Shown: positions 1-7,266 of the stretch, piece by piece | Layout of the letters: every line of letters begins with the position of its first letter | Numbering within the stretch: position 1 is the stretch's first letter | Source of the DNA: Haliscomenobacter sp965225875 | Lineage (GTDB): Bacteria; Bacteroidota; Bacteroidia; Chitinophagales; Saprospiraceae | DNA: 64,000 nt | Reading direction: 5' to 3' | Assembly: GCF_965225875.1 (NCBI RefSeq) | Contig: NZ_CBDDBS010000003.1 | Location: 186,001 to 250,000 of the forward strand | Translations under genes and position numbers: made by a program | Notes under the pieces: generated by a model | Databases searched by the model: none | Seen by the model: the letters and a program-made list of their open reading frames with translations, nothing else | Told to the model about the DNA's origin: nothing

Positions 1-71
1 ATCAACACTCCTGCGAGGATCAGCACCACATTGATGCTTATGCTTACCCGTCCGGTTACTGCCTGTGCCAT
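1..71 (-). CDS. Partial small membrane protein, phage element
   Basis: The first 23 codons run off the left edge of the window. The ATG at 71 lies 4 nt after the stop of the upstream gene, and the product begins MAQAVTGRVSIS followed by a hydrophobic run (INVVLILAGVL), so it is probably another membrane protein of the same minus-strand operon. Nothing more can be said because the rest is outside the window. Confidence 0.6.
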   Translation of the reverse strand, partial: MAQAVTGRVSISINVVLILAGVL

Positions 72-75
72 GTGC

Positions 76-336
76 TTAGATTTTGATCCATTTGAGCTTC
101 AGCGCCAGCACCAGCAGTGCCGCTACCCCTACCGAAATCCAAAAAGCCTGCATGGCCTGCTTTTTATTGGCAGGGTCTACTTTTTGTTCTAATACAGTTG
201 TGGGCCGGGCTTCTGATGTAGAGGCTGCAACTTGTCGAATGTCTGGTTTTTCGCGTACCGTCAGGGTTGCGCCAGCTTTGTAGTTGCTTACTACGCCCAG
301 GGCGTTGTTTTTCATTACGTTTCGTTGCGCAATCAT
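76..336 (-). CDS. Small C-terminal-anchored membrane protein (86 aa)
   Basis: An 86-aa protein with a polar N-terminal part (about residues 1-60) and one transmembrane helix near the C-terminus (about 63-80, rich in V, A and L), ending in basic residues (KLKWIKI). Its start overlaps the stop of the upstream gene by one base, so the two are probably translated together. I do not recognise the family. The layout (soluble head, single terminal helix, basic tail) resembles small virion membrane proteins of membrane-containing phages or coat proteins of filamentous phages; that is inference from shape and context only. Confidence 0.7.
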   Translation of the reverse strand: MIAQRNVMKNNALGVVSNYKAGATLTVREKPDIRQVAASTSEARPTTVLEQKVDPANKKQAMQAFWISVGVAALLVLALKLKWIKI

Positions 337-647
337 TATTTTTTCTTCTTAAGGATGAAAAAAACGGTTACTGCGATCGCCACCAGTGCCAGTACCAGCA
401 GCAGCATGTTATTGCGGCGTTGTTGCTGGATGTATACGGTTTCTTGGTAGCACCCTGGTCGATTTGGATTAATGGTGCAAAGCGTTTTGTTGACTACATC
501 CAGGGCGTTGCTTGCGCCGCCGCCATTGATGAAATCGCCCACATTTTTGCCTGCATTTTTAAGCCAATCGCCAAACCCGCCTCCCTTCTTGGAAGGCGGG
601 TTTTCGTTGGGTTCACCAAAAGAAAGTGGTTCGTCGTAGTAATACAT
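336..647 (-). CDS. Small C-terminal-anchored membrane protein with KKKK tail (103 aa)
   Basis: A 103-aa protein with a Pro/Gly/Lys-rich N-terminal region (PPSKKGGGFGDW), a middle region with two cysteines (TLCTINPNRPGC) and a single transmembrane helix at about residues 79-98, ending in KKKK. It lies 9 nt after the 195-aa gene and overlaps the next gene by one base. The family is not recognised. A positively charged tail directly after a helix is typical of membrane proteins with the tail inside and, in a phage, of proteins that touch nucleic acid or lipid. A structural role in a membrane-containing or filamentous particle is a hypothesis. Confidence 0.7.
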   Translation of the reverse strand: MYYYDEPLSFGEPNENPPSKKGGGFGDWLKNAGKNVGDFINGGGASNALDVVNKTLCTINPNRPGCYQETVYIQQQRRNNMLLLVLALVAIAVTVFFILKKKK

Positions 648-656
648 GGCTGTTGA

Positions 657-1244
657 TTAGCGCTGACGCCCAAATTCAGCGTTTTGATAGAAACTCAAGG
701 TGCATTTGATGCCAGGTTCTTGAGTGTACACAAAGGCAGTGCGGTGAGTCACGATCATGTTCACATCAAAGGTGTTGATGTTCTCCTGATACTGCTGCTC
801 AGAAACGCCCATTTCCGGGAAGATGGTTTTGACCAGCTGGCAACCAGTACCACGGGAAGATTCAAAAATTTCCAGCTTGCGGCCATACTGCGCGCCTGCT
901 TTGGTTTTGTCATTCACCGTCATTTTCATGATGTCGATGCTGGCACCTACGTGCGCAATATCGTTCAAGGTGAATTGGTAATGATCGGTAAGGCTGTCGA
1001 TTTTAACTGCCAATGGCATTGCATAGCCATTGATCAGTTGGTAGCCCTGCGCAGCATCAAAAATCACAATCTTGGTGGGAGTGGTAATGCCTGAATCAGT
1101 GGTATCAACCAGGATCGAGAAAAAAGGTGAGGTTTCAATCACTGCCTGGTTTGCTCCGTTTGGGCTGCTGATTGGCGTTACAGTCGGTGCATTGACCATA
1201 TTTTGAGGCTGCACCATAACAAGTCCACGACGATTTTGTAACAT
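657..1244 (-). CDS. Beta-rich 195-aa protein, candidate phage structural (capsid) protein
   Basis: A soluble 195-aa protein with no signal peptide or membrane segment. Its sequence alternates short hydrophobic strands with polar turns (FFSILVDTTDSG, PTKIVIFDAAQGY, PLAVKIDSL, KCTLSFYQ), the look of an all-beta fold such as a jelly roll. It is the first gene after a strong terminator at 1391-1420 and heads a run of small membrane protein genes. In phages of the PM2/tectivirus type a capsid jelly-roll protein is encoded beside small membrane proteins and a packaging ATPase, and such an ATPase lies at 3258-3872. The capsid role is inference; a structure prediction would decide it. Confidence 0.55.
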   Translation of the reverse strand: MLQNRRGLVMVQPQNMVNAPTVTPISSPNGANQAVIETSPFFSILVDTTDSGITTPTKIVIFDAAQGYQLINGYAMPLAVKIDSLTDHYQFTLNDIAHVGASIDIMKMTVNDKTKAGAQYGRKLEIFESSRGTGCQLVKTIFPEMGVSEQQYQENINTFDVNMIVTHRTAFVYTQEPGIKCTLSFYQNAEFGRQR

Positions 1245-1390
1245 GGTTCTTTTTTTTGGTAAAAAATTTGCGTCTCGCTTTAGGTCACAATGTTAGCGTG
1301 GTGTGGAACGGATTAAAATAAAGTAGCATAAGGGCTACCGCTATTAAGTATGGGCGCGGTAAAGTGCACAGCATCGAGGGTGCCGGACAC

Positions 1391-1420
1391 AAAAAAGGCC
1401 AGCAGTGCGCACTGCTGGCC
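1391..1420 (-). terminator. Rho-independent terminator, 24-bp perfect palindrome
   Basis: A perfect 24-bp palindrome (1397-1420, half-site GGCCAGCAGTGC) is followed on the minus strand by six T residues. It ends the transcript of the two genes at 1458-2164 and separates it from the 195-aa gene downstream, so the latter needs its own promoter in 1245-1390. No convincing TAnnTTTG box was found there. Confidence 0.9.
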
Positions 1421-1457
1421 GAATGGTGACACCTCCATTGGTTTCACTCCTTCATAA

Positions 1458-1886
1458 TCACTTTTCTTTCTGCTGCTGATCCTTCAGCGCTTCGTATTTC
1501 TTTAAGATGGCATCATAGGTTTTACCTGCTTCCAGTACATTCCTTTGCTGGTCCTGAATGATGACCAGGCCACCTTCGCGCAGCTCCACGAAGTAGGTTT
1601 TTTTATTGTGTACCATTGGCGTCATGTTAAGCACCTTATTGCGGGGTGCTGGCGCGGCTCCTGGTTGGCTATTGTGGGCAATTGGTCCATTTTGCTTCAA
1701 GTACTCATGTACAGCATGAAACATTTCGTACAGCGTAGCGGTGCCAGGCGTTTTGAGACTGGGCAAAGTGATGGTTTCTCCAGTATCCACCACCTGCACT
1801 GTAAGCGCCAGGTGAACAGGTAATGGCTGATCATTTTCACCGACAAAGTGCCGATTGAAAAAGTCGCGGATTTCGTCAGCGCTCAT
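1458..1886 (-). CDS. Hypothetical phage protein, 142 aa
   Basis: An acidic N-terminal half, a proline/alanine linker around residues 70-85 (PGAAPAPRN) and a lysine-rich helical C-terminus (EALKDQQQKEK). There is no signal peptide and no membrane segment. It overlaps the preceding gene by 4 nt (ATGA), so the pair is translationally coupled, and it is the last gene before the terminator at 1391-1420. The family is not recognised. Its place beside the divergent promoter at 2174-2211 suggests an early or accessory function. Confidence 0.7.
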   Translation of the reverse strand: MSADEIRDFFNRHFVGENDQPLPVHLALTVQVVDTGETITLPSLKTPGTATLYEMFHAVHEYLKQNGPIAHNSQPGAAPAPRNKVLNMTPMVHNKKTYFVELREGGLVIIQDQQRNVLEAGKTYDAILKKYEALKDQQQKEK

Positions 1887-2164
1887 AGGATACCCTCTTC
1901 AATGGTTTCGTAATTCAGGATGTACCCAGTGGCATTGATGCCAGTTAGGGAAAGCACCTGATTCTTTTTGCCTTGCTTCCATTCCTTTTTTCGCTCCGTT
2001 ATTTGCTTAAGGAAATCCTCTTCTTTATCCAGGGGCATTGGTTCCCGGCATAAAATGCGAAGATGTGCTTTCCAGTCTTCACCAAACACTGCGGTTTTGG
2101 TTACGTCGGCATCGATGCGGGTACGTGCTTCATTGATAATCAGGTTTTCAATCTTAAGTGCCAT
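1883..2164 (-). CDS. Hypothetical phage protein, 93 aa
   Basis: A small soluble protein with an N-terminal beta-like part (MALKIENLIINEARTRID), a charged helical middle (EEDFLKQITERKKEWKQ) and a short C-terminal strand region. It is the first gene of a two-gene minus-strand operon that starts opposite the plus-strand operon beginning at 2222, so both may be controlled by the inverted repeat at 2180-2211. I do not recognise the family. Confidence 0.7.
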   Translation of the reverse strand: MALKIENLIINEARTRIDADVTKTAVFGEDWKAHLRILCREPMPLDKEEDFLKQITERKKEWKQGKKNQVLSLTGINATGYILNYETIEEGIL

Positions 2165-2173
2165 AGTGTGGTA

Positions 2174-2211
2174 TTGTTGTTTGTAACTATTTTGATTACT
2201 TTTGTTACAAA
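2174..2211 (+). promoter_or_regulatory. Bacteroidota-type promoter with overlapping inverted-repeat operator
   Basis: A TTG at 2174-2176 and a TACTTTTG box at 2197-2204 are 20 nt apart and match the -33/-7 promoter pattern known from Bacteroidota; the plus-strand ATG follows at 2222. A perfect 8-bp inverted repeat (TTTGTAAC at 2180-2187, GTTACAAA at 2204-2211) surrounds the -7 box, as expected for an operator of a dimeric repressor. The site lies between divergent operons. Confidence 0.7.
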
Positions 2212-2221
2212 TGTACGCAAA

Positions 2222-2503
2222 ATGGTGATGTATGGCACTTATTTAAGTTATCGTGTTTTTGAATTTTTTCTTAAGGAGAAAGGCAATTACACTGTACAAG
2301 AACTAGCGGCAAAACTGATGCCTGATGAGCTGGCCACCAAGCGCCAGCGTACCAATGCCTACAACCGGGTGCGCAGGTGCTGCGAACAGCTGGTATTTGA
2401 GCAAAAATTGCTTAAGGAATCCACCCACATTGACAATAATCTTTTTGCTTATAAATACTCAATCCATAGCTATGAATCTAAGCGCACTGAAGATGGTGAT
2501 TAA
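2222..2503 (+). CDS. Small winged-helix-like protein, 93 aa
   Basis: The start at 2222 (or 2228) was chosen because it follows the promoter -7 box by 17 nt; upstream in-frame codons belong to the promoter. The product has an N-terminal helical segment with a pattern like helix-turn-helix (YTVQELAAKLMPDEL followed by an R-rich recognition-like helix TNAYNRVRRCCEQL) and a short beta-like end, which fits a small winged-helix DNA-binding protein. It overlaps the next gene. A role as regulator of this phage operon is inference. Confidence 0.65.
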   Translation: MVMYGTYLSYRVFEFFLKEKGNYTVQELAAKLMPDELATKRQRTNAYNRVRRCCEQLVFEQKLLKESTHIDNNLFAYKYSIHSYESKRTEDGD

Positions 2504-2729
2504 ACCATTCATGCCAGCTTTCCGGCAGTACCTTGATCAGATGGCAGCGCCAGTAGACCAAGGGGGCTACCTTCAACCAGGTGACAACATGGTAGGCATT
2601 ACTTTGTATCAGGACTCCAAAGGGGTAAAAATCGCAGCAATGAGCTACAGATTTGACTCCAGTGGAGAAACGCCAGTGATCACCGTGACCAGCATTAATA
2701 AGATTGGCAACTTTGAAAGCTTAAAATAA
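2472..2729 (+). CDS. Hypothetical phage protein, 85 aa
   Basis: Starts inside the end of the preceding gene (ATG at 2472, with an alternative ATG at 2493), so it is probably translationally coupled. The N-terminal helix (FMPAFRQYLDQM) is followed by a compact beta region (MVGITLYQDSKGVKIAAMSY, then TPVITVTSI), suggesting a small alpha/beta fold. No membrane segment is present. The next gene begins one base after its stop. The family is not recognised. Confidence 0.65.
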   Translation: MNLSALKMVIKPFMPAFRQYLDQMAAPVDQGGYLQPGDNMVGITLYQDSKGVKIAAMSYRFDSSGETPVITVTSINKIGNFESLK

Positions 2730-2730
2730 A

Positions 2731-3258
2731 ATGGACCAGAACGACATCACCACCAACCCAGCTGGTGGCACTGAGGGCTTGGGCGATTTCATCAGTGATA
2801 TGAAGCGACCACGGGAGCAGATCGATGCACCGGATTTTGAGATAGAGGATGCCGAAATAGAGGGCGAAGAAGGTGGCGATGCTGGAGCAGGTGACGACCA
2901 GGGTAGCGAGTACCAGAATGAAGCGCTGATGGCAATCCTGTTGATCGATTCTGGCGTGGGGATCCTGGGAACCCTGATCAGTGGATTGCCTGCGGACCGT
3001 TACCAAAAGTTTACGGAACGCAAGCCACCAAAACACTACCTGAATGCCACAGCGGCATTGATCGAGAAATACAGCCTACAAGGCGCATTGAGTCCCGAGA
3101 TGGTATTTTTGATTGCGCTGGTGAGCGTATACAGCGGATCAGTAAGCAAAGCGATGGCAGATAGGGCTGCTGTGGTCAAAAAAGCCAAGCAGGAAGCTGA
3201 GCAGCAGGAAAAAGAACGGCTAAGGGCTGAGGTATTGGCAGCTAAAGAAGCACGATAA
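2731..3258 (+). CDS. Membrane protein with acidic N-terminus and helical tail, 175 aa
   Basis: The first 65 residues are strongly acidic (runs of D and E around residues 34-58). Two hydrophobic segments follow, at about 65-85 (ALMAILLIDSGVGILGTLIS) and 122-142 (MVFLIALVSVYSGSVSKAM), and then a highly charged C-terminal helix rich in K, E, Q and A, probably a coiled coil. The stop overlaps the ATG of the ATPase gene by one base. The architecture suits a membrane-bound partner of the ATPase, for example part of a DNA-translocation vertex, but this is inferred only from the gene order. Confidence 0.65.
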   Translation: MDQNDITTNPAGGTEGLGDFISDMKRPREQIDAPDFEIEDAEIEGEEGGDAGAGDDQGSEYQNEALMAILLIDSGVGILGTLISGLPADRYQKFTERKPPKHYLNATAALIEKYSLQGALSPEMVFLIALVSVYSGSVSKAMADRAAVVKKAKQEAEQQEKERLRAEVLAAKEAR

Positions 3259-3872
3259 TGAGTAAGGGTAAAGCGGTAAACCATCGAGATGCACAGGTGA
3301 CCATCCTGATGGCCAGGAACGGGACAGGAAAGAGCACCCTGGTCAAAACCATAGCTGATGCCCTGGGTGGAAAAATCGTGGTAGTAACCATGAACGGCAT
3401 GCCCGAAATATGGCGGCCCTACCCTGCTATAGATGTGAGCAAAAAGGAAGATTGGGCCAGCTGGGAAACGGGCATCAGGCAGGTGTACTACATGCAGCAT
3501 GAAAAGGACACATTCCGGTACATTCACCGGTATTTTAGAAACGGGATTTTGATTCTGGATGATTGCCGCAACTACATATCGAGCAACCTGGACAATCAGG
3601 AGCACCTTAAGCACTTATTAATCGACTTTCGCCACAAAATGATGGACTTGTTTTTTGTGGTGCATAGTCCTGGCCAGGTGCCCAGGCAGGTGTGGACCTT
3701 TTACAGTAATGTGTGGGTAGGTGCTACAGATGCGCTCCTATCTAAGTCGATTGGAATTGATAGTGGAGAAAGGATCATTGCTGCGCAGCGGGAAGTGAAT
3801 GAGCGGTACAGGCTGGCGCTGGAGAAAGCGGATGGCAGCCACTACGGAATTTTCAAATTGATTCGTCCTTAG
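3258..3872 (+). CDS. P-loop ATPase, candidate phage genome-packaging ATPase
   Basis: A 204-aa single-domain P-loop NTPase. The Walker A motif is ARNGTGKST (about residues 19-27) and the Walker B motif is GILILDDCRNY (about 95-105), followed by a sensor-like strand (LFFVVHSPG, about 131-139). It has no transmembrane helix. Size and motif layout fit the FtsK/HerA-like packaging ATPases of non-tailed membrane-containing phages (PRD1 P9, PM2 P9). The alternative is the ATPase part of a Zot/pI assembly protein of filamentous phages, but those carry a transmembrane helix, which is missing here. It is the last gene before the terminator at 3904. Confidence 0.75.
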   Translation: MSKGKAVNHRDAQVTILMARNGTGKSTLVKTIADALGGKIVVVTMNGMPEIWRPYPAIDVSKKEDWASWETGIRQVYYMQHEKDTFRYIHRYFRNGILILDDCRNYISSNLDNQEHLKHLLIDFRHKMMDLFFVVHSPGQVPRQVWTFYSNVWVGATDALLSKSIGIDSGERIIAAQREVNERYRLALEKADGSHYGIFKLIRP

Positions 3873-3903
3873 GTTCTATCTTTTAGACGTGATATTTTTG
3901 TGT

Positions 3904-3940
3904 GAGCCTGGTCACTATCTTCTGACCAGGCTCTTTTTTT
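3904..3940 (+). terminator. Rho-independent terminator after ATPase operon
   Basis: A perfect 11-bp stem (GAGCCTGGTCA at 3904-3914 with its complement at 3923-3933), an 8-nt loop and seven T residues. It closes the plus-strand operon 2222-3872. Confidence 0.95.
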
Positions 3941-3991
3941 ATGTCCTTTCCCTTTCTCTTTTATTCTTTATAGTGGCAAATGTGGCATTAT

Positions 3992-4075
3992 TGGCCAAAA
4001 CTCGCTGTAAGCCTTTTAAATACTGGGTTTTTTGAGTGCCACATGCTTGGCCAAGCGGTGGCCAAATGGCCAAAA
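3992..4075. repeat. Cluster of TGGCCAAAA boxes, left of cargo genes
   Basis: Four copies of the box TGGCCAAA(A) occur at 3992-4000, 4048-4054 (inside the palindrome CTTGGCCAAG), 4059-4066 and 4067-4075. The rest of this 306-nt gap holds only the terminator at 3904-3940. A matching cluster lies at 13563-13707, so the two clusters bracket a 9.6-kb block of the element. The spacing is irregular (56, 11 and 8 nt). They could be binding sites for an element-encoded replication, partition or regulatory protein. Confidence 0.6.
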
Positions 4076-4178
4076 TTCTTGTGATTTAGACTTGTGGATA
4101 ATCAAAGCTGTGACCTTTGACCCCGTAATCTGAATAGTCAATAATAATGTTTCTTTTATTGAGAAACTTATTAGGGCA

Positions 4179-5120
4179 TTAGTATTTATTGGTTTCAATC
4201 AACATTTTGGTTTTGTCTAGTAAGATTTTAACGTTATGTGCGGTTTCAATAATACCAATTCCGACAGATTCCATCGTGAAAAAGTTATTCCCTAATGTAT
4301 CTAAAACCACCTTGCCATTTTGATCAATTAATACAGTAGGTGCTTGTTTTTTTGCTGAAACTATTCCAAGAAATTTTGGAGTTTCACCTACGACAATGTT
4401 TCCAAACTTATCCATTGGCGAAGGCACTTTAATAACAGGTCCACCACTATTTCCCGGATAAAGATCACTATCGACTAAAATGATATTACTTTCTGGAGAA
4501 GAAGGAGATACCCATGAAACAATTCCGTTCCTAACCAAAGCCTTTGTCTGAAAACTAGGTTCAACAATGCCCGGGTATCCAAAAATAAACAATTGGGCTC
4601 CTTCAAAATAATCATCTTTAGAAGCAAATAACCTATATGGAAAAATAATAAGATCTGAAATTCCTAACTTTTCCTCTAAGTTTAAAAGTGGTAAACATGC
4701 AAGATCGGTAGATTTGTTATCCGGTTCTATCCATAATTTTTTTCCGTTTTTTCTAAGAGGTATTTCTACCCCCAAATTTTTATGAAGTTCTTCATTTTGA
4801 AATCTAAACAATCGCAGATTGATTTTATCAGGGGTCCATTTGTCAGGAACATTTTCCAATACATGTTTAGCTGTAATTAAACATGGAATTGTCTTGTTAT
4901 GGGCGTTAACATAAAAAATCATTCCTGAACCAACAACACTGAAATAATTTATTGATTGGTTGTTGCCGATATCAGCTTTTGCTATTTTGCCTAAAGAAAC
5001 GATTGACTCTTGATATGAGCTGAGCCATGGCTTTTTTTGGTCTTGGTTTGCAATTTGAGCAGTCATGGAATACTGAATGAAAAAAAAAGCAAACATAGAT
5101 GCTAATGAAATTTTTTGCAT
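4179..5120 (-). CDS. Secreted trypsin-like serine protease
   Basis: A 313-aa protein with an N-terminal signal peptide (cleavage likely after TAQ, near residue 22) and a chymotrypsin-type protease domain. The catalytic triad is visible as His86 (LITAKHVLE), Asp139 (STDLACLPL) and Ser225 (PGNSGGPV). It has no PDZ domain, unlike DegP/HtrA, and probably acts in the periplasm or outside the cell. The gene and its flanks are clearly richer in A+T than the surrounding phage genes, and it stands alone between the TGGCCAAAA cluster and the cell-wall enzyme gene. It therefore looks like cargo acquired separately. Its substrate is unknown. Confidence 0.85.
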   Translation of the reverse strand: MQKISLASMFAFFFIQYSMTAQIANQDQKKPWLSSYQESIVSLGKIAKADIGNNQSINYFSVVGSGMIFYVNAHNKTIPCLITAKHVLENVPDKWTPDKINLRLFRFQNEELHKNLGVEIPLRKNGKKLWIEPDNKSTDLACLPLLNLEEKLGISDLIIFPYRLFASKDDYFEGAQLFIFGYPGIVEPSFQTKALVRNGIVSWVSPSSPESNIILVDSDLYPGNSGGPVIKVPSPMDKFGNIVVGETPKFLGIVSAKKQAPTVLIDQNGKVVLDTLGNNFFTMESVGIGIIETAHNVKILLDKTKMLIETNKY

Positions 5121-5295
5121 ATAAATAAATTTAAATAAATTTTTTTATTAAAATGTGTTTGCTTTTATCGCAAACGTTCTTTTAACAAAGTTAACTCTTA
5201 TGAACATTAATTACAACTTAAATTCAGAATAGAAAAATAGTTGGGTTTATGGCCTTTTGTATTTCTCTCTTAGAGAGGACAATAAGTCAATAATT

Positions 5296-5895
5296 TCATA
5301 AACGTGGATTAAAATCATGTTGCTCAAATAGCGTGTAACTGAACTTATTCCCCCACTCCTTTGCCGCGAAATTCACAATGGCCATAAAACGGTTAAAATC
5401 GCTGTCTCTTTTGAAGACCTGGCACAAGTATGACCATTCGTTTACAAGTGGCGTATCTCGCAGCGCCTTGTGGATATTGGCTCCAAAGAAGTCTTCTTCG
5501 ATGGTGGCCGGATCGAGGTCAAAAGCATTGTCGCGGTCGTTGTCTCGATAGGCGCGCACTTTGCCCAGGCGCTGGCAAAGCGCATCGTACTTGCCTTGGT
5601 GTTTATCGATCTTGTAAGCGCCCAGGTATTGATCCGGAACCAGGATGCCAGTGCCCTTCACGTTTTTGGGCATCCGCAATGCTGGTCCACCTGGTTTGGT
5701 GGTGCCTGGCCACTGGTATAGCTGCCATTCGTTCCATTCATTGCGGTATAGGACGCAAAGGAAGTCACTGAAGGTGTTCACAGGACCGTTGTTGCGCACT
5801 CCGAAGATGTTCAAATTGAACTTTTTGCCGGAGTCGAAAAAGCGGTAGTTCTTTTGCTCGAAGGTGGTGGCGATGGTTTTGGCTACGGTGTTCAT
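5296..5895 (-). CDS. Putative phage cell-wall enzyme (LD-peptidase/transpeptidase-like)
   Basis: A 199-aa protein without signal peptide or membrane segment. The sequence includes an aromatic-rich strand region (YRNEWNEWQLYQWPGTTKPG), a conserved-looking block (MPKNVKGTGILVPDQYLGAY), an Asp/Arg stretch (VRAYRDNDRDNAFDLDP) and a C-terminal GANIHKALR ... EWSYLCQVF segment. I recall similar proteins, usually with IHRA ... WSAGCQVF, in phages of Bacteroidota; the His ... Ser-x-x-Cys arrangement is reminiscent of L,D-transpeptidase-type active sites. Here the Gly before Cys is Leu. Peptidoglycan cleavage in lysis is a reasonable but unproven role. Confidence 0.5.
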   Translation of the reverse strand: MNTVAKTIATTFEQKNYRFFDSGKKFNLNIFGVRNNGPVNTFSDFLCVLYRNEWNEWQLYQWPGTTKPGGPALRMPKNVKGTGILVPDQYLGAYKIDKHQGKYDALCQRLGKVRAYRDNDRDNAFDLDPATIEEDFFGANIHKALRDTPLVNEWSYLCQVFKRDSDFNRFMAIVNFAAKEWGNKFSYTLFEQHDFNPRL

Positions 5896-5898
5896 GGT

Positions 5899-6186
5899 TT
5901 ATTTATTGACTTGTTGTGCGCAGAATTCTACGCTTAAAATGTACTGTTCTGATTTCCCTTTTTCATCGATCACATCTACCACCATTCTCGGTTGTCTCAA
6001 CAATTCCCATGCATCTGTGATGTGTATCCATTTCCTTATTGCGTAGCCTCTTGCGGCATGCCAATGCCCTAATCCATGCACTTTGTCTTGAATGCTTGTT
6101 TCGCATTCGATTACGGTATAAACTGGCCTGCATGCTTCGCTTTTAGGGTGAAAGTCTTTACAGTTTGTACATTGCTTGAGGTCCAT
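5899..6186 (-). CDS. Hypothetical small Cys-rich phage protein, 95 aa
   Basis: The N-terminus holds CTNCKDFHPKSEAC (residues 6-19), a CxxC-H-C arrangement that could bind zinc. The remainder is a compact, probably beta-rich region (ARGYAIRKWIHITDAWELL; RMVVDVIDEKGKS). It starts 29 nt inside the end of the methyltransferase gene and ends 3 nt before the cell-wall enzyme gene, so it belongs to the same operon. The function is not recognised. Confidence 0.65.
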   Translation of the reverse strand: MDLKQCTNCKDFHPKSEACRPVYTVIECETSIQDKVHGLGHWHAARGYAIRKWIHITDAWELLRQPRMVVDVIDEKGKSEQYILSVEFCAQQVNK

Positions 6187-6853
6187 AGCTTTTGGCTTTT
6201 ACTTGTTCAAAAATGGCCTCACCTATCCATTGGGTGTAGGCTGGTGGAATGGCTTCGCGCATGCCTTCACAGTCCATCCAGTCAATGTCCATGGCATAGG
6301 CCCACGTGGCTTGCACTGATTCTTTTTTAAAGTTGGGCATGGCATCACCAGAGGATTTACGGTAGGCACCTTTGCCAAAGATGCTTACTGCTTCGCCCCT
6401 TCTCACAATCCCTTTGCTGATTGTTGGTTTGTATGGATTCATGATCCAGAGCCCGCCACCTAATTCAAACCAGCGCCAGCGAACCACATGCAGGCCAAAC
6501 ATGCGGCCAGATAGTTTCACGTCGGCGCGCATTGGTGATCCAGGTACGTTTTCGATGATGTAAGGCTTTCCAGACTTTTCGAGCAGTTCCCGGGTAATGG
6601 GCAATAGGTCGGCGTATTCCTTGGTGTCTCTGAATTGTGCGGTGGATCGGCTGTAGCCCTGGCATGGTGGCGATGCTGCAATAACGTCGTATTCGTGGCC
6701 ATGGGCTTGTAAGAACTCCAGGGCATCGGCCTGGTGGAATTCGTAGGGGTATCGAGGTTGTGGGTCTTTGTCTACACCGGTCACGGTGAAGCCTGCGCGG
6801 TGATAGCCTACTGAGCAGCCACCTTGTTTGCAGAAGAGGTCCAATAACTTCAT
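6158..6853 (-). CDS. Phage-type C5 DNA cytosine methyltransferase
   Basis: A 231-aa methyltransferase that transfers a methyl group from SAM to cytosine C5. Motif I is LLDLFCKQGGCSVGYHRAGF (residues 3-22), the catalytic Cys64 lies in SPPCQGYS, and ENVPG (101-105) carries the conserved Glu. The target-recognition part is short; cellular C5 enzymes are usually 300-400 aa, and this compact type with MFGL ... RWRWFE is typical of phage genomes. No restriction endonuclease gene is adjacent, so it is probably an orphan enzyme protecting phage DNA or affecting its expression. Overlaps the upstream coiled-coil gene by 4 nt. Confidence 0.9.
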   Translation of the reverse strand: MKLLDLFCKQGGCSVGYHRAGFTVTGVDKDPQPRYPYEFHQADALEFLQAHGHEYDVIAASPPCQGYSRSTAQFRDTKEYADLLPITRELLEKSGKPYIIENVPGSPMRADVKLSGRMFGLHVVRWRWFELGGGLWIMNPYKPTISKGIVRRGEAVSIFGKGAYRKSSGDAMPNFKKESVQATWAYAMDIDWMDCEGMREAIPPAYTQWIGEAIFEQVKAKSYGPQAMYKL

Positions 6854-7266
6854 ACTGGATTCACTTTAGCCGCATGTTTGCCCGTTGCGCTCACTCCTTT
6901 CAACGAAGTCAACAAATCCTGATCCACCAACTCAACATCACCAAGGATGTAGTTCAAGAACTTGATTTGATGCACCAGCACATCCGGTTTGAATTCTTTT
7001 TCGAGTTCTTTCTGCTTAAGCTTTCGGTAGTCTGCATACTCGATTTTGGCCACTTCTTTTTTGTAGCCCAGGTATTTGCTGAATTTTGTGGTGGTATCTT
7101 CAAGTTGCTTTGCCAAAAAATCAGCTTTTGCATCATTGATCACCGATTTTGCCGAAAAACAAAGCTCTCTGATTTTGGAAAGCTTCGCGATTTCTCGCTT
7201 ACTTCCCAAAATCATCAGAGCTTCAATTCTCGCTATATCGGTATCGATTTGAGCGATGGTTCTCAT
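6850..7266 (-). CDS. Coiled-coil phage protein, 138 aa
   Basis: A lysine- and glutamate-rich helical protein (ARIEALMILGSKREIAKLSK; YRKLKQKELEKEF) with no membrane segment, probably forming a coiled coil. It overlaps the methyltransferase gene by 4 nt (ATGA) and the upstream 45-aa membrane protein gene by 4 nt. The family is not recognised. Confidence 0.7.
   Translation of the reverse strand: MRTIAQIDTDIARIEALMILGSKREIAKLSKIRELCFSAKSVINDAKADFLAKQLEDTTTKFSKYLGYKKEVAKIEYADYRKLKQKELEKEFKPDVLVHQIKFLNYILGDVELVDQDLLTSLKGVSATGKHAAKVNPV

Noticed and set aside
3258..3872. Zot-type assembly ATPase of a filamentous phage
   Set aside because: It lacks the transmembrane helix and C-terminal domain of Zot proteins; kept only as an alternative.
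6158..6853. Complete restriction-modification system
   Set aside because: No endonuclease gene is adjacent; the methyltransferase is of compact phage type.
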